The position numbers and the translations under genes were made by a program. The notes beneath the pieces are model-generated. The model was not told the DNA's origin. It saw nothing but the letters and a program-made list of their open reading frames with translations, and did not search any database. A stretch of DNA of 64,000 bases. It comes from Halopelagius fulvigenes. GTDB taxonomy: Archaea > Halobacteriota > Halobacteria > Halobacteriales > Haloferacaceae. How positions within the stretch are numbered: the stretch's first letter is position 1; each line of letters begins with the position of its first letter. The DNA lies in the NCBI RefSeq assembly GCF_042662625.1, contig NZ_JBHSXH010000015.1:1116001-1180000 (forward strand). Direction: 5' to 3'. Shown here piece after piece: positions 34,004-42,343 of the stretch.

Positions 34004-35065
34004 TTGCGTGGGGACGTGGACACACCCGGCGTCCGTTCGTACACGCGCCTCCGACCGGCGGCGAGGGCGGCCATCGGTCTCGTCCTCGCCGTCGCCGTCC
34101 TCGCGGTGTTCGTCTGGTTCACCGGCGGCGTCGCCGTGCTTCGGGCCATCTCGCGGGCGGACCCCGGCCTCGTCGCCGTCGGGAGCGTCGCGGGCGTGGC
34201 GGCGATTCTCTCGTGGGGGGAGGCCCTCCGGCGCGCCCTCGGCGGGACGAGACCCATCGGCGGCCTGAAGTACCGCCTCACCTACCTCTCGGGCGACTTC
34301 GCCCGGCAGGTGCTCCCGATGGGACGCCTGAGCGGGTCCGCGATAATCGCGTACGCGGTGAGCAGACCGTTCGACTACGAGTACGAGGAGGGACTCGCCG
34401 CGGTGACCGTCACCGACCTCCTGAACCTCGTCTCCGCCATCTCCCTCTCGACGCTCGGCCTCGCCATCGTGTTCCTCCGCGCGGGCGTGGGCGACGTGCG
34501 GACGTTCCTCGGCGGCCTGACCGGCGCACTCGTCGTCGCCGTCGGCGTCGTCGCGTTGGTGACCCGGCGGCGACGCGCCGTCGAACGCGCCGTCGAACTC
34601 CTCTCGGGCATCGTCTACCGCGGCGCGGTTCGCCTCGGCGTCGAGTCCGTCGCCCGTCGGTTCGAACCGGAGACGATGCGCTACCGCGTCGCGAGTTACT
34701 TCGGCGCGTTGGACGCCGTCGCGGACGACAGGCGGCGCGTCGCCGCCACGGCGTCGTTCGTCGTGGTCGGGTGGATGGCGTTCGCCGCGTCGTTGACGGC
34801 GGCGGCGGCGGCGTTGGGCGTCGGCGTCCCGTTCGCCGCGGCGTTGTTCGCCGCGCCCGCCGCCGGCCTCGTCGGGTGGTCGCCGCTTCCCGGCGGGACC
34901 GGCGGCGTCGAGGTGGCGGTCACCGCCGGGTTGGTCGCCGTCGCCGGCGTCTCCGTCGAGTCCGCCGCCGCCGTCGCACTCCTCTACCGCGTCTGCAGTT
35001 ACTGGGTCGTCGTCGCCGTCGACGCCCTCGCGACGGGTCTGCTGACGGCCCTCGAAGCGAGCTGA
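34004..35065 (+). CDS. Lysylphosphatidylglycerol synthase-type (UPF0104) flippase-like membrane protein
   Basis: A 353-aa protein with about eight transmembrane helices and the UPF0104/LPG_synthase_TM pattern (YRLTYLSGDFARQVLPMGRL; the C-terminal GWSPLPGGTGGVEVAVTAGL). Members without the soluble LPG synthase domain are thought to be lipid transporters or regulators. The exact start is uncertain: TTG 34004 or GTG 34016. Confidence 0.82.
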   Translation: MRGDVDTPGVRSYTRLRPAARAAIGLVLAVAVLAVFVWFTGGVAVLRAISRADPGLVAVGSVAGVAAILSWGEALRRALGGTRPIGGLKYRLTYLSGDFARQVLPMGRLSGSAIIAYAVSRPFDYEYEEGLAAVTVTDLLNLVSAISLSTLGLAIVFLRAGVGDVRTFLGGLTGALVVAVGVVALVTRRRRAVERAVELLSGIVYRGAVRLGVESVARRFEPETMRYRVASYFGALDAVADDRRRVAATASFVVVGWMAFAASLTAAAAALGVGVPFAAALFAAPAAGLVGWSPLPGGTGGVEVAVTAGLVAVAGVSVESAAAVALLYRVCSYWVVVAVDALATGLLTALEAS

Positions 35066-35071
35066 CCCCTT

Positions 35072-35557
35072 TCAGAGCGACTCCGGGTCGAACCGCCGGT
35101 TCTCGCCGTCCCACTCCGACCTGTCGTTCTCCTCGCGGGTGTCGAGGTACACCTCCACGCCGTTGCCGTCCGGGTCGTCGAAGTACAGTGCTTTGCTGAT
35201 GCGGTGGTCCACGGGGGCGAACTCGACGCCGCGGTCGGCGAGGCGTTCGGCGGTCCGCCGGAGGGCCTCGGGGGACGGCACCTCGAACGCGGCGTGGTAG
35301 AGGCCGACGCCCATCCCCGGCCCGGACGCCTCCGGACCGACCGCTTGGAGGGCCACGTCGTGGTGGTGGTCGCCGAAGGTGAGAAAGGCGTAGTTCACGT
35401 AGCGTTCGGCGACGGAGAGGCCGACGACGTCGCGGTAGAACGCGACGGCGCGGTCGATGTCGCGGACTTTGAGGTGAACGTGTCCGAGTTTCGAGGGCGC
35501 GGCCTCGGCGGGCGTCCCCCCGGTGGGCGTCTCGTCGGCGGGCGCGTCGTCGTCCAT
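35072..35557 (-). CDS. VOC family protein (catechol 2,3-dioxygenase-like)
   Basis: A 161-aa VOC-fold protein. LGHVHLKVRDIDRAVAFYRD begins module 1 with a metal-ligand His, HHHDVALQAVG contains further histidines, and FDDPDGNGVEVYLDTRE carries the terminal Glu ligand typical of extradiol-type enzymes. It is preceded by a short acidic extension. The substrate is unknown. Confidence 0.82.
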   Translation of the reverse strand: MDDDAPADETPTGGTPAEAAPSKLGHVHLKVRDIDRAVAFYRDVVGLSVAERYVNYAFLTFGDHHHDVALQAVGPEASGPGMGVGLYHAAFEVPSPEALRRTAERLADRGVEFAPVDHRISKALYFDDPDGNGVEVYLDTREENDRSEWDGENRRFDPESL

Positions 35558-35615
35558 ACGGCGGGTACGCGTTCGACCGTCAAGACGTTCACTCCCCCGG
35601 ACGGGCGGACGGCCC

Positions 35616-36188
35616 TCACTCGTCGCCGAACCGGTCCGCGGCCGACTGGAAGCCGAACTCCGCTTGTTCCTTCGTCCGGCGTTCCTCGCGCGCGGCGAAC
35701 GCCTCCGGGTCGGGCGAGGCGTCGTCGTCGATGCGGGCGAACGACTTGTGGACCTTCGTGTGACACCACCGACAGAGGGCGACGGTTATCTCGTGGTTCG
35801 GTTCGTCGGCGTCGCGAGACGAAGCCTCGCGGCCCGACGAGCGTCGCTCGTCGACGTCGCTACTGCTCCCGTACGACAGGTGATGTTCCTCCAACAGCGG
35901 TCTGCTATCGGACTCGTGGGCCATCCGGACCTCTTCGAGTCCGCACCGGACGCACTCGCGCCCGTCGGTGGTCGAACGGTAGTGCGGGCAGTCGCGCCAG
36001 TCGCACTCCTCGTCGGCGACGAGGCACTCGTAGTCGTCGGCGCGGCGCGCGGCGGCGAACGCCGGGTCGTCGCCCGCCCTGTCGAGGGCGAACCGGCACC
36101 GCCCGTCGCCCGTGAGGTGGTCGCAGACGCCCGCGTGGTCGTACGGGTCGTCAACCCCCACGGGCGTCCCGGTGGGCGTCTTCTCCAT
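35616..36188 (-). CDS. HNH-like zinc-binding protein with a palindromic insertion
   Basis: A 190-aa protein. Cys/His-rich N-terminal segments (CDHLTGDGRCRF; CDWRDCPHY) precede a CVRCGLEEV zinc knuckle, then an HNH-type core: EEHHLSYG ... HEITVALCRWCHTKVH. It may be a nuclease or a structural zinc protein. Between the two halves of the core is a stretch of about 20 residues (around SSSDVDERRSSGREASSRDA) encoded by palindromic DNA at 35813-35853. It looks like an in-frame insertion that lengthens the beta-alpha loop. Activity is uncertain. Confidence 0.65.
   Translation of the reverse strand: MEKTPTGTPVGVDDPYDHAGVCDHLTGDGRCRFALDRAGDDPAFAAARRADDYECLVADEECDWRDCPHYRSTTDGRECVRCGLEEVRMAHESDSRPLLEEHHLSYGSSSDVDERRSSGREASSRDADEPNHEITVALCRWCHTKVHKSFARIDDDASPDPEAFAAREERRTKEQAEFGFQSAADRFGDE
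35813..35853. repeat. Hairpins within the HNH-like gene
   Basis: CGCGAG/CTCGCG (35813-35818, 35826-35831) and a perfect 8-bp stem CGACGAGC-GTC-GCTCGTCG (35835-35853) lie back to back inside the coding sequence. The stem-plus-triloop form matches the arrays at 12753-12901 and 46667-46735. Confidence 0.5.
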
Positions 36189-36332
36189 GTCCGTCGCTTC
36201 GGACTCCGGAGGCCTTCGTTCTTCCGTCGCGAGGCGGCGGGGCGTCCGCCGGAGTCGGAGCGACCGTCCAGCCGGTTATCCGACACGTACGCGACCTGAA
36301 CTGTTTTGTAGGACGACCGCAGAAGGCAACGC

Positions 36333-36677
36333 GTGCAGGTCGAACACCTCCGAAACGGGAACACACGAACGCTGGCCGCAGACGTCGACGTGGCCGACTC
36401 CTTCCTCGCGAAAGCCCGCGGGCTGATGTTCCGCCGGGACGTCCCCGACGACTACGCCCTGGTCTTCCCCTTCGACGACACCGACAGGCGGAGTCTCCAC
36501 ATGGTGTTCGTTCCGTTCCCCATCGACGCCCTCTGGCTCTGCGGCGGCGAAGTCAAGAAGAAGAAGCGCCTCTCCGCGTGGACGGGCGTCGGGTTCGGCG
36601 TCGCCGACACCATCGTCGAACTCCCCGCGGGGGCGGCCGACGACGTGGACGTGGGCGACACGATTCGCATCGAGTGA
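36333..36677 (+). CDS. DUF192 family protein
   Basis: A 114-aa DUF192 protein starting at GTG 36333: ADSFLAKARGLMFRRDVP, a middle strand LVFPFDDTDRRSLHMVFVPF and the terminal IVELPAGAADDVDVGDTI are the family blocks. No signal peptide is present, so unlike many bacterial members it is cytoplasmic. Function is unknown. Confidence 0.85.
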   Translation: MQVEHLRNGNTRTLAADVDVADSFLAKARGLMFRRDVPDDYALVFPFDDTDRRSLHMVFVPFPIDALWLCGGEVKKKKRLSAWTGVGFGVADTIVELPAGAADDVDVGDTIRIE

Positions 36678-36715
36678 GGCGCGAATCCGACGGACAAAAT
36701 CTGTCGGGAGGGGTC

Positions 36716-36783
36716 GTTTTAAGTACATCCACGGCAACGGAGTGTGTGAGCACATGACTCGTGGTCGATTTATTCGGGGGTAA
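36716..36783 (+). promoter_or_regulatory. Promoter and nine-codon leader ORF of the isopropylmalate/citramalate synthase gene
   Basis: GTTTTAAGTAC (36716-36726) is a TATA-like box. About 28 bp later a nine-codon ORF starts at ATG 36754 (MTRGRFIRG, stop TAA 36781-36783). It overlaps the GTG start of the synthase at 36761 in another frame. This could affect translation, but it is not Leu- or Ile-rich, so classic attenuation is not indicated. Confidence 0.4.
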
Positions 36784-38320
36784 CCCCAACAACACCCCTA
36801 CATCCGTTTTGGATTCAGACGACCGGGTACAGCTTCTAGACACGACTCTGCGCGACGGAGAGCAAGCGCCGGGTATCTCGCTGACGCCCGACGAGAAGGC
36901 GGACATAGCCCGCGCTCTCGACAGGGCCGACGTCCCGTACATCGAGGCCGGTAGCGCCTGCACCGGCGAGGGCGAACGCGAGACCATCCGCAAGGTCACG
37001 TCGCTCGGACTCGACGCGACGGTGACGAGTTTCGCCCGCGGCGTGCAGAACGACGTCGACCTCGCACTCGACTGCGACGTGGACGGGGTGACCATCGTGG
37101 TCCCCGGAAGCGACAAGCACATCGAGCGAAAGGTCGGCACGACGCACGACGAGGTGGTCGAGAAGACCCAAGCGCTCGTCGCCTACGCGAAGGACCACGG
37201 CCTCTGGGTCGAGGTCATCGGCGAGGACGGGTCCCGCGCGGACCTCGACTTCCTCGAACGCCTCATGCGCGCGGCGTACGACGCGGGCGCGGACCGCCTC
37301 TGTTACGCCGACACCGTCGGACACGCCAGTCCGGAGACGACGTACGAGTACGTCGCCCGCCTGGCGGACATCGGTCCCACGTCCACCCACACCCACGACG
37401 ACTTGGGGTTGGGGATGACGAACGTCTACGCCAGTCTGGCGGCGGGCGCGGACCTCGTCCACGCCACCGTCAACGGCATCGGCGAACGCGCGGGCAACGT
37501 CGCACTCGAAGAGGTCGCCATCGCGCTGTCGCACTGCTACGGCGTCGAGACGGCGAAACTCGACGAGCTGTACGACCTCGCACAGAAGGTGGCGATGGCG
37601 ACGGGCGTGCCCCTGCCGCCGAACAAGGCCGTCGTGGGCGAGAACGCGTTCACCCACGAGAGCGGCATCCACACGGACGGCACGCTGAAGGACGACACGA
37701 TGTACGAACCGTACCCGCCGGAGACGGTGGGTCGGGAGCGTCGCCTCGTCCTCGGCAAGCACGCCGGCCGCGCGGGCGTCCGTGCCGCACTCGAAGAGCA
37801 CGGCGTGGACGTGAGCGAGGAGGAACTCGCCGCCGTCGTCGAACGCGTGAAAGCGCTCGGCGACCGAGGCAAGCGCGTCACCGACGCGGACTTGCTCGCC
37901 ATCGCCGAGGACGTACAGGGCCGCGAACGCGACAGGCGCGTCGAACTGGTGGACCTCACCGCCGCGTCGGGCGGCGGGACGCCCACCGCGAGCGTCCGCC
38001 TCCGCGTGGATGACGAGGAACGCGTCGCCTCGGGCACGGGAAGCGGACCGGTGGACGCCGCCGTCGAGGCGGTTCGCTCCGCCCTCGGACCCGACGCCGA
38101 CGCGCAACTGGACTCCTACCACGTCGACGCCATCACCGGCGGCACGGACGCCGTCGTCACCGTCGAGGTGGAGATGAGTCGCGGCGACCACTCCGTCACC
38201 GTCGCCGCGTCGGACGCGGACATCACCCGCGCCAGCGTGGACGCAATGGTGAACGCCCTCGACCGACTCCTGCAGGCGGAAGCCGAGGAGTCGAAACCCG
38301 CGCCGCAGGCGGACGACTGA
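36761..38320 (+). CDS. 2-isopropylmalate / (R)-citramalate synthase family protein (LeuA/CimA)
   Basis: A 519-aa acyl-CoA condensing enzyme. The TIM barrel starts LLDTTLRDGEQAPGISLTPD, contains the metal-binding STHTHDDLGLGMTN, and continues with GIGERAGN and HESGIHTDG. The C-terminal ~110 residues (from about 400) form the LeuA dimer regulatory domain that binds the feedback amino acid. Archaeal members make either 2-isopropylmalate (leucine) or citramalate (isoleucine), and sequence alone does not settle which. The start is GTG 36761. It is not next to leuB, leuCD or ilv genes here. Confidence 0.88.
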   Translation: MVDLFGGNPNNTPTSVLDSDDRVQLLDTTLRDGEQAPGISLTPDEKADIARALDRADVPYIEAGSACTGEGERETIRKVTSLGLDATVTSFARGVQNDVDLALDCDVDGVTIVVPGSDKHIERKVGTTHDEVVEKTQALVAYAKDHGLWVEVIGEDGSRADLDFLERLMRAAYDAGADRLCYADTVGHASPETTYEYVARLADIGPTSTHTHDDLGLGMTNVYASLAAGADLVHATVNGIGERAGNVALEEVAIALSHCYGVETAKLDELYDLAQKVAMATGVPLPPNKAVVGENAFTHESGIHTDGTLKDDTMYEPYPPETVGRERRLVLGKHAGRAGVRAALEEHGVDVSEEELAAVVERVKALGDRGKRVTDADLLAIAEDVQGRERDRRVELVDLTAASGGGTPTASVRLRVDDEERVASGTGSGPVDAAVEAVRSALGPDADAQLDSYHVDAITGGTDAVVTVEVEMSRGDHSVTVAASDADITRASVDAMVNALDRLLQAEAEESKPAPQADD

Positions 38321-38431
38321 CCGGGGTCGCCCGGTAGTCGGGCACCTCGCCCGGCGACTCGTTCTCCCCGACGCCGCACGCCGCCAGCGACCGCTCTCTC
38401 GTCCGTCGATAGCGGCGAAGAGTCGAAGCCG

Positions 38432-38611
38432 TCAGCGGTCCGCTTCGGCGACGAGGTGGGTCCGTCCGGGGCGTCGCTCGAATCGAACGTCCATCCCTTC
38501 GAGGTTGGACCGCGCGAACTCCGCTACGTCCCACGTGGAGACGTCCGTCACGTCGATTCGTTGCGTCTCGCTCGGACGGACCGCTCGTTTCTCGACTGTC
38601 TTCGCGTGCAT
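38432..38611 (-). CDS. Small protein of 59 residues, unknown function
   Basis: An uninterrupted small ORF starting at ATG 38611 (MHAKTVEKRAVRPSETQRID ... THLVAEADR). Its codon use matches the surrounding core genes. It has a helix-rich middle (TWDVAEFARSNLEGMDV) and basic and acidic ends. An AT-rich region lies about 30-60 bp upstream (38640-38672) with a 9-bp inverted repeat. The 455-bp gap between the LeuA-like and SRPBCC genes contains no other candidate. It was found by reading, without recognisable homologues. Confidence 0.45.
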   Translation of the reverse strand: MHAKTVEKRAVRPSETQRIDVTDVSTWDVAEFARSNLEGMDVRFERRPGRTHLVAEADR

Positions 38612-38665
38612 ACTTTCACTACGGCGTGAAATGATATGTACCTCAGCCTAGGAGAGTGAAAGTAA
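38611..38665. promoter_or_regulatory. 9-bp inverted repeat TACTTTCAC / GTGAAAGTA
   Basis: TACTTTCAC (38611-38619) and GTGAAAGTA (38657-38665) are perfect complements 37 bp apart, flanking the start of the 59-aa gene. They are a possible pair of operator half-sites or an mRNA 5' structure. Confidence 0.35.
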
Positions 38666-38775
38666 AAACCGACCGAGGGCGCTGGTGCGGCCCAGAGATG
38701 GTACGTTCGTGGTAACTTCCGCCCGAGGGGGTCGAGCGCGCGGTTCAATATCTCGCGTCGCCTCCTAGAGCGGCG

Positions 38776-39240
38776 ATGAAGCGAATACAGACCGAGATGG
38801 ACATCGACGCGCCGCCGGAGGCGGTGTGGGACGCCCTCACCGACGTATCGGCGTACAGCGAGTGGAACCCCCAGACGGTGTGGGCGTCCGGCGAGGTTCG
38901 GGAGGGGGGCGAGGTGGCCCTCCGGGTCGAACCGAGTCGGTCGCGCCCCGCGACGCTCAAAGCGCGCGTCGAGACGGTCGAACCGGAGCGAACGCTCGTC
39001 TGGACGGCCCGACTGCCCGTCCCCGGCCTGTTCGCCGCCCGCCACGCCTTCGAGTTGGAACCGCGGCCGGACGGCGGCACGCGCCTCCGAAACACCGAGA
39101 CGCTCTCGGGACTCCTCGTGCCGTTCGTCGTCCGGAAGGACGCGGAACGGGACTACCACGCGATGAACCGCGCCCTCGCCGACCGGTCGAAGTCGGTGGC
39201 CGTCGGGGGAAGCGACGGAGCGCAGAAACGCGCCGCTTGA
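38776..39240 (+). CDS. SRPBCC (polyketide cyclase/START-like) family protein
   Basis: A 154-aa helix-grip protein: IQTEMDIDAPPEAVWDALTD at the start, EWNPQTVWASGEVREGG and LVWTARLPVPGLFAARHAFE are the family layout. The C-terminal helix contains DAERDYHAMNRALADR. Such proteins bind hydrophobic ligands; the ligand is unknown. Confidence 0.82.
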   Translation: MKRIQTEMDIDAPPEAVWDALTDVSAYSEWNPQTVWASGEVREGGEVALRVEPSRSRPATLKARVETVEPERTLVWTARLPVPGLFAARHAFELEPRPDGGTRLRNTETLSGLLVPFVVRKDAERDYHAMNRALADRSKSVAVGGSDGAQKRAA

Positions 39241-39258
39241 GGGTCGAGTCTGCGAGAA

Positions 39259-39334
39259 CGCGCCGGGGGTGAGATTGTGAACCTCACTCGCTCACTGCGT
39301 TCGCTTGCTGGTTCAAATCTCAGTAGGGCGCACA
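39259..39334. repeat. tRNA-like remnant / partial copy of the tRNA-Ser 3' end
   Basis: CGCCGGGGGTGAGATTGTGA followed by ACCTCAC closely matches the 3' end of tRNA-Ser as it appears at 39394-39416 (CGCCGAGGGTGAGATTTGAA then CTCAC). Farther on, GGTTCAAATCTCAG (39310-39323) is a T-arm-like sequence in the opposite orientation, giving an imperfect inverted repeat. Duplicated tRNA 3' ends are typical footprints of integrated elements. Only about 60 bp separates this remnant from the tRNA, so any element is gone. Confidence 0.45.
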
Positions 39335-39393
39335 ACGCACGTCACGCGTAGCGAGAGACACGGAGGTCTCTCGCCGGGTGACGTTCGGAGAAG

Positions 39394-39478
39394 CGCCGAG
39401 GGTGAGATTTGAACTCACGTGTCCGAATGGACAGTAGATTTCGAATCTACCGCCTTGGCCGGGCTAGGCTACCTCGGC
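39394..39478 (-). tRNA. tRNA-Ser (anticodon CGA)
   Basis: An 85-nt class II tRNA on the minus strand. Acceptor arms GCCGAGG/CCTCGGC pair perfectly. The anticodon stem GTAGA/TCTAC encloses the loop TTCGAAA with anticodon CGA (reads UCG, Ser). A long variable arm follows (TGTCCATTCGGACA), and the T-loop is GTTCAAAT. There is no intron and no encoded CCA. The 39241-39581 gap contains this gene and the remnant just described. Confidence 0.95.
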
Positions 39479-39581
39479 TTGCACACGTTCGTAATCGCGG
39501 GGTTCATTAATCGGTTTCGATTTTCGCAGACATCGGGGGCGTGACCCAGACTACTAAGTCGCGTGCGGACGCGTGACAGGC

Positions 39582-40532
39582 ATGGACATCCCCGACGCGA
39601 GCGAAGCGTGCAACGAGGTACTCCGCGAGGTGTCGCGGGCCGTCGTCGCCGACAATGCGTTCCTCGAACGAATCCTCCTCGGCGTCCTCGCGCGCGGTCA
39701 CGTCCTGATAGAGGACGTGCCCGGGACTGGCAAGACGCTCACCGCCCGAAGCGTCGCCACCGCCCTCGGCCTCTCCTTCTCGCGCGTGCAGTTCACGCCG
39801 GACCTCCTCCCCTCGGACGTCACCGGGACCAACATCTACAACGAGTCGGACCGCACGTTCGAGTTCTCCGAGGGCCCCATCTTCGCGAACGTGGTCCTCG
39901 CCGACGAGATAAACCGCGCGCCGCCGAAGACGCAGGCCGCGTTGCTGGAGGCGATGGAGGAGGGGCAGGTGACGGTGGACGGCGAGACGCACGCCCTCCC
40001 GGACCCCTTCTTCGTCATCGCGACGCAGAACCCCGTCGAGAGCGAGGGAACCTTTCCCCTCCCGGAGGCGCAGGTGGACCGCTTCGTCGTCAAGACGGAG
40101 GTCGGCTACCCCGACGTCGACGGCGAAGTCGAACTCCTCCGCCGCCGCCTCGGACGGGAAGCGCGGAGCCCCGAGGTGGGGTCCGTCCTCCGCGGCGACG
40201 ACGTGGCGGAACTCCGCCGCGCCCCCGAGGCGGTGCGCGTGGACGACGACGTGCTCAGGTACGTCGCGGACGTGGCGCGGGCGACTCGCACCGACCGGCG
40301 CGTCGAGGTGGGCGTCTCCCCCCGCGGGACGCAACGACTGCTCGAAACCGCCCGCGCGCACGCCGTCCTCGCGGGCCGCGAGTACGTCACCCCCGACGAC
40401 GTGAAACGCGTCTCCCCGTCCGTGCTGGCGCACCGACTCGTTCTCACGCCGGACGCGCAGGTGAACGACATGCGGAAAGCCGACATCGTCGCGGACGTTC
40501 TCGAACGCGTCGCGGTGCCGACGCTCGACTGA
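39582..40532 (+). CDS. MoxR family AAA+ ATPase
   Basis: A 316-aa MoxR ATPase. Walker A is EDVPGTGKTLTARSVA (about residues 42-57), Walker B is VVLADEINRAPPKTQAALLE, sensor 1 is FVIATQNPVESEGTFPLPEA, and the C-terminal lid has GVSPRGTQRLLETARAHA. MoxR proteins act as chaperones with DUF58/VWA partners. Those partners are encoded tail-to-tail on the opposite strand directly next to it (40533-43874). Confidence 0.93.
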   Translation: MDIPDASEACNEVLREVSRAVVADNAFLERILLGVLARGHVLIEDVPGTGKTLTARSVATALGLSFSRVQFTPDLLPSDVTGTNIYNESDRTFEFSEGPIFANVVLADEINRAPPKTQAALLEAMEEGQVTVDGETHALPDPFFVIATQNPVESEGTFPLPEAQVDRFVVKTEVGYPDVDGEVELLRRRLGREARSPEVGSVLRGDDVAELRRAPEAVRVDDDVLRYVADVARATRTDRRVEVGVSPRGTQRLLETARAHAVLAGREYVTPDDVKRVSPSVLAHRLVLTPDAQVNDMRKADIVADVLERVAVPTLD

Positions 40533-41081
40533 TCAGCGCCGGCGTCCGCGTCCGACCCTCCGGTCGGACTCGCCGCTTCCGCGAAGCGCGGAGACGAGAG
40601 CCACCGCGCCGAGGAGCAACAGGACCACCGCGGAGACGGGTTGGCCGCCGCCGACGGCGAGGTAGACGGCGTAACAGACGGCGGACCCGAAGACGCCGAC
40701 GAGGAGCGTCGTCGCCGCGTGGACGGCGACGAGGCGCGAGGAGTCGGTTTCGCGCCCGAGTTGCTCGCCGACGCCGAGGGCGTGGTCCGCGGTGTCCCAC
40801 GCGAACGCGGTTCCGAGCGCCGCCAGAAGCACGGGTTCCGGGGGGCCGCCCCGCACGCCCGCGAGGAGGACGCTCGCGAACAGGGCCGCGGCCCCCCACG
40901 TGAGGAGGCGGCGCGAGGCGCGGTAGAGGCCGACGCCGAGGAGGAGGACGCCCGCCGCCGCCGGCGCAACCGCGCTCTGCGATGCGAGCGTCGCCGAGAC
41001 GAGGGTGACCGTCGCCGCGAGGAGGGCGAGCGACGACCCGAGGACGGGCGGCGAGCGGGTTATCTCGCTCACGCGGACCAC
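40533..41081 (-). CDS. Integral membrane protein of the MoxR/DUF58 cluster (DUF7519-like)
   Basis: A 182-aa very hydrophobic protein with five or six transmembrane helices and an Arg-rich end (SDRRVGRGRRR). No motif is recognised; I recall haloarchaeal DUF7519 proteins in this position, tentatively. It overlaps the DUF58 gene end by 13 bp, indicating translational coupling. Confidence 0.65.
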   Translation of the reverse strand: MVRVSEITRSPPVLGSSLALLAATVTLVSATLASQSAVAPAAAGVLLLGVGLYRASRRLLTWGAAALFASVLLAGVRGGPPEPVLLAALGTAFAWDTADHALGVGEQLGRETDSSRLVAVHAATTLLVGVFGSAVCYAVYLAVGGGQPVSAVVLLLLGAVALVSALRGSGESDRRVGRGRRR

Positions 41082-42343
41082 CGCCGCGCGGCGCGGGCGA
41101 GTTCGGTCGCGAGGGGTTCCTCCCCCCAGTCGAGGACGCGGATGCCGGCCCGTCTGAGCCCGTCGATTCGGTTCTCGCGCTCGATTCGGGCGAGGCGGCG
41201 TCCCGGACTGTCACCGGCCGTCGGGTCCGGGCTGACAACGGTCACGAGGTGGCCGTAGGCGTCGATGCGCCGGGCGGTGAGCGTCGCCACGTCGTCGGCC
41301 AGCGGAGAGAAAAAGAGCACCTGCGCGTCCGTCGGGAGGCGGCGGCGGAGGCGGCGGATGGAGACGGCGACGAAGTACGCCTCCTCGGAGGGCGTCGGCG
41401 CGAGTGCGGGGTGAGAGCCGAACAGTTCGCGGGCGCGGACGCGGTGGTCGTCCCCCGTCCCGGGCGGGAGCCAGCACTCGTGCGGCGAGAGGGCGGCGAC
41501 GCCCACCCGGTCACCGCTATCGAGGAGCGACGAGAAGGCCTGCGTCGCGGCGTCCACGCTCCGTTCGACGGCGTTCCGGTCGCCCTCGGCGGGGGCGACG
41601 TACGCCTCCTCGCGGGCGTCCACGAGGAGGACCACCGTCGCGGCGCGTTCCTCCCGGAACTCGACGGTGCCGAGTTCGCCCGTCTTCGCCCGGCGCTTCC
41701 AGTCGATGCGGTTCAGCGGGTCGCCGTGGCGGTACTCGCGGGTGGCGAAGAACTCCAGTCCGACCCCCGAGACGTCCGTCGCCACGCGACCGGTGTACTG
41801 CGTCGTGAGGCCGCGGAGCGGTAAGTCCGCCGTCGCCCCCAGCGAGGGGGTGCACCCGAGCACCGTCGCCGTCTCGGCTTCGAACTCCGCCGTGCGCTCT
41901 TCCTCGCCGCTCGGACTGCGGACGACGGCCGTCAGCGGTCCCCACTCGTGTTCGCCGCGGACCGCCTCCACCGCGTACGAGAACGTCGCCGACGCGCCGG
42001 GTCGGAGGGCGGTTCCGAGGCGCGCCGACCCCTCGACGACTTCCAACGCGGGCGGCACCTCGTCCACGAGGCGGAGGTCGGTCAGCGTCGCGTCGCCGGC
42101 GTTCGTCACCGTGACGGTGACCGTCACCCGTTCCTCAGCGTCGGGGGAGTCGTCGCTCAGTTCGCGCGTCAGTTCGAGCGTCGGCGTCGGCGCGCCGCCG
42201 AACCACGCGTAGGCGGTGTAGGCGACGCCGAGACCGGCGACGAGGAGCAACGACGGCCGCTGAGCGACGACGCCGACGGCACCGGCGACGAGCGCCGCGC
42301 CCTCGATTCCGGTCCACCGGTTCGTCTCGAAGGAGTTCATCAC
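41069..42343 (-). CDS. DUF58 domain protein
   Basis: A 424-aa protein. Two N-terminal membrane helices (about 12-45) are followed by a beta-sandwich DUF11/CARDB-like region (VTVTVTNAGDATLTDLRLVD). The DUF58 core has the conserved FATREYRHGDPLNRIDWKRR (about 205-224). A VWA-like domain then contains VVLLVDAREEAYV. DUF58 proteins work with MoxR ATPases, here encoded next door. It is probably involved in assembling or protecting an envelope or respiratory complex; the client is unknown. Confidence 0.87.
   Translation of the reverse strand: MMNSFETNRWTGIEGAALVAGAVGVVAQRPSLLLVAGLGVAYTAYAWFGGAPTPTLELTRELSDDSPDAEERVTVTVTVTNAGDATLTDLRLVDEVPPALEVVEGSARLGTALRPGASATFSYAVEAVRGEHEWGPLTAVVRSPSGEEERTAEFEAETATVLGCTPSLGATADLPLRGLTTQYTGRVATDVSGVGLEFFATREYRHGDPLNRIDWKRRAKTGELGTVEFREERAATVVLLVDAREEAYVAPAEGDRNAVERSVDAATQAFSSLLDSGDRVGVAALSPHECWLPPGTGDDHRVRARELFGSHPALAPTPSEEAYFVAVSIRRLRRRLPTDAQVLFFSPLADDVATLTARRIDAYGHLVTVVSPDPTAGDSPGRRLARIERENRIDGLRRAGIRVLDWGEEPLATELARAARRWSA

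Noticed and set aside
36754..36783. Leader peptide attenuator for the leucine/isoleucine synthase gene
   Set aside because: The nine-codon ORF lacks Leu and has a single Ile, and no competing hairpins are evident. It is kept only as an overlapping ORF within the promoter entry.
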